From: CAZAQS01 sp964486825
GTDB lineage: Bacteria > Chloroflexota > Anaerolineae > Anaerolineales > UBA4823
Assembly (NCBI GenBank): GCA_964486825.1
Contig: CAZAQS010000277.1
Coordinates: forward strand, 1 to 6,233
Length of the DNA stretch: 6,233 bases
Direction: 5' to 3'
Position numbers and translations under genes: made by a program. Below the pieces are notes generated by a model. It had not been told where the DNA came from, ran no database searches, and was given only the letters and a program-made list of their open reading frames with translations. The first letter of the stretch is position 1. Every line of letters begins with the position of its first letter. Positions 5,539-6,233 of this stretch are shown here, in pieces.

Positions 5539-6233
5539 ACATTTTCCTGGGAATTGACCAGAGCACTTCAGCAACGAAGGCTTTATTATTTGATGAGGAT
5601 CTTGAGCTTCTGGATAAGGTTTCCTATTCCCATCGCCAGATCTACCCTTCACCAGGGTGGGTAGAGCATGACGCGGAGGAGATTTACCAGAATACACTCA
5701 AAGCGGCTCGAAGCTTGCTGGATAAACATAGTAGAAATGTTGTTTCCCTTAGCATTACCAACCAGAGGGAGACTTTCGTTATCTTTGAGCGCAGCACAGG
5801 CAAGCCTTTGTATAATGCTATCGTCTGGCAGTGTCGTAGGGGGGAGGCAATCTGCCGGGAAATGGTAGAGGCTGGTCATGCAAGCCTTGTCCAGGATAGG
5901 ACTGGCCTGCTAGTGGACACGTACTTCCCTGCCTCGAAAATAAAATGGCTGTTGAAAGAACGCCCGGACATTCGCAATCAAATAGAGAATGGGCAGGCCC
6001 TCATTGGCACGATCGATGCCTACCTGGTGTACAGGCTGACCCAGAGACGTGTGTTTGCAACCGACCATACCAATGCTTCCAGGACGCTTCTCTATAATAT
6101 TAATCGCCTGGATTGGGATCCAGAGTTATGCGACTTGTTTGATATCCCTAAGGTCGCTTTACCAGAGGTGCAGGAGAGCCGATCCTCTTTTGGAGAGACG
6201 GACCTGGAAGGGTATCTGCCTGACCCATTACCT
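5535..6233 (+). CDS. glycerol-kinase-like FGGY carbohydrate kinase (N-terminal 233 residues, runs off the window)
   Basis: The frame is open from ATG 5535 to the last base; about half of a normal FGGY kinase (around 500 residues) is present. It is clearly closest to glycerol kinase. GIDQSTSATK (6-15) is the first phosphate-binding loop, YPSPGWVEHD (37-46) follows, then SITNQRET (73-80), YNAIVWQCRR (93-102), DTYF (128-131) and DHTNASRT (177-184). The glycerol-contacting residues known from E. coli GlpK that fall in this half (Arg-Glu of NQRET, Trp of VWQCRR and Tyr of DxYF) are all kept. The first loop is DQSTSATK instead of GlpK's DQGTTSSR, so a related substrate such as dihydroxyacetone, a C4 polyol or a branched ketose is possible. 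The start overlaps the transketolase stop (ATGA) with only a weak AAGTGA before it, indicating translational coupling. Confidence 0.9.
   Translation, partial: MNIFLGIDQSTSATKALLFDEDLELLDKVSYSHRQIYPSPGWVEHDAEEIYQNTLKAARSLLDKHSRNVVSLSITNQRETFVIFERSTGKPLYNAIVWQCRRGEAICREMVEAGHASLVQDRTGLLVDTYFPASKIKWLLKERPDIRNQIENGQALIGTIDAYLVYRLTQRRVFATDHTNASRTLLYNINRLDWDPELCDLFDIPKVALPEVQESRSSFGETDLEGYLPDPLP

Overview
The window most resembles an accessory region of a Chloroflexota (Anaerolineae-like) chromosome. The main clue is a pair of secreted proteins with long Thr/Pro-rich stalks (repeated TPxPPT units), a style common in that phylum. This is an inference from composition; there is no rRNA or other marker gene to confirm it. 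Base composition looks moderate, near half G+C.

Left part (about 1-2630). A possible C-terminal end of a plus-strand gene finishes at 84 and meets, convergently, a minus-strand gene pair. A hairpin at about 83-127 could terminate transcription between them. The pair (184-1185 and 1215-2453, 29 bp apart) encodes two paralogous exported proteins. Each has an N-terminal signal peptide, a domain of about 115 residues bounded by two cysteines, and a low-complexity Pro/Thr stalk. They end differently: one in 30 consecutive aspartates, the other in a short acidic segment plus an amphipathic Leu-rich helix. The domain looks like a divergent form of the exported bacterial domain usually recognised by 'CTxTQGYWKNHPEAWP' at its start and 'LdNYNNGxxGPxxC' at its end. 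Its function is not known to me.

Right part (2633-6233). A SorC/DeoR-type sugar-responsive regulator (minus strand) is divergent from an operon (plus strand) encoding a two-subunit transketolase (thiamine-diphosphate subunit, then pyrimidine-binding/C-terminal subunit) and a glycerol-kinase-like FGGY carbohydrate kinase that runs off the window. The three operon genes overlap or nearly touch, which suggests translational coupling. The 112-bp divergent intergenic region holds two copies of the dyad TGAATA-N2-TATTCA, one on each side of a strong sigma70-type promoter. The -10 box of that promoter is almost superimposed on a perfect extended -10 for the regulator gene on the other strand. This is a compact, self-regulated switch.

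How the genes may work together: the regulator would bind both dyads and release them when a phosphorylated sugar accumulates. The kinase would phosphorylate a small polyol or ketose, and the split transketolase would move a two-carbon unit to or from the product. Apiose (apulose 4-phosphate transketolase) and dihydroxyacetone/C3-C4 polyol routes fit this gene set, but the window does not identify the substrate. I see no mobile element, CRISPR array, tRNA or rRNA.
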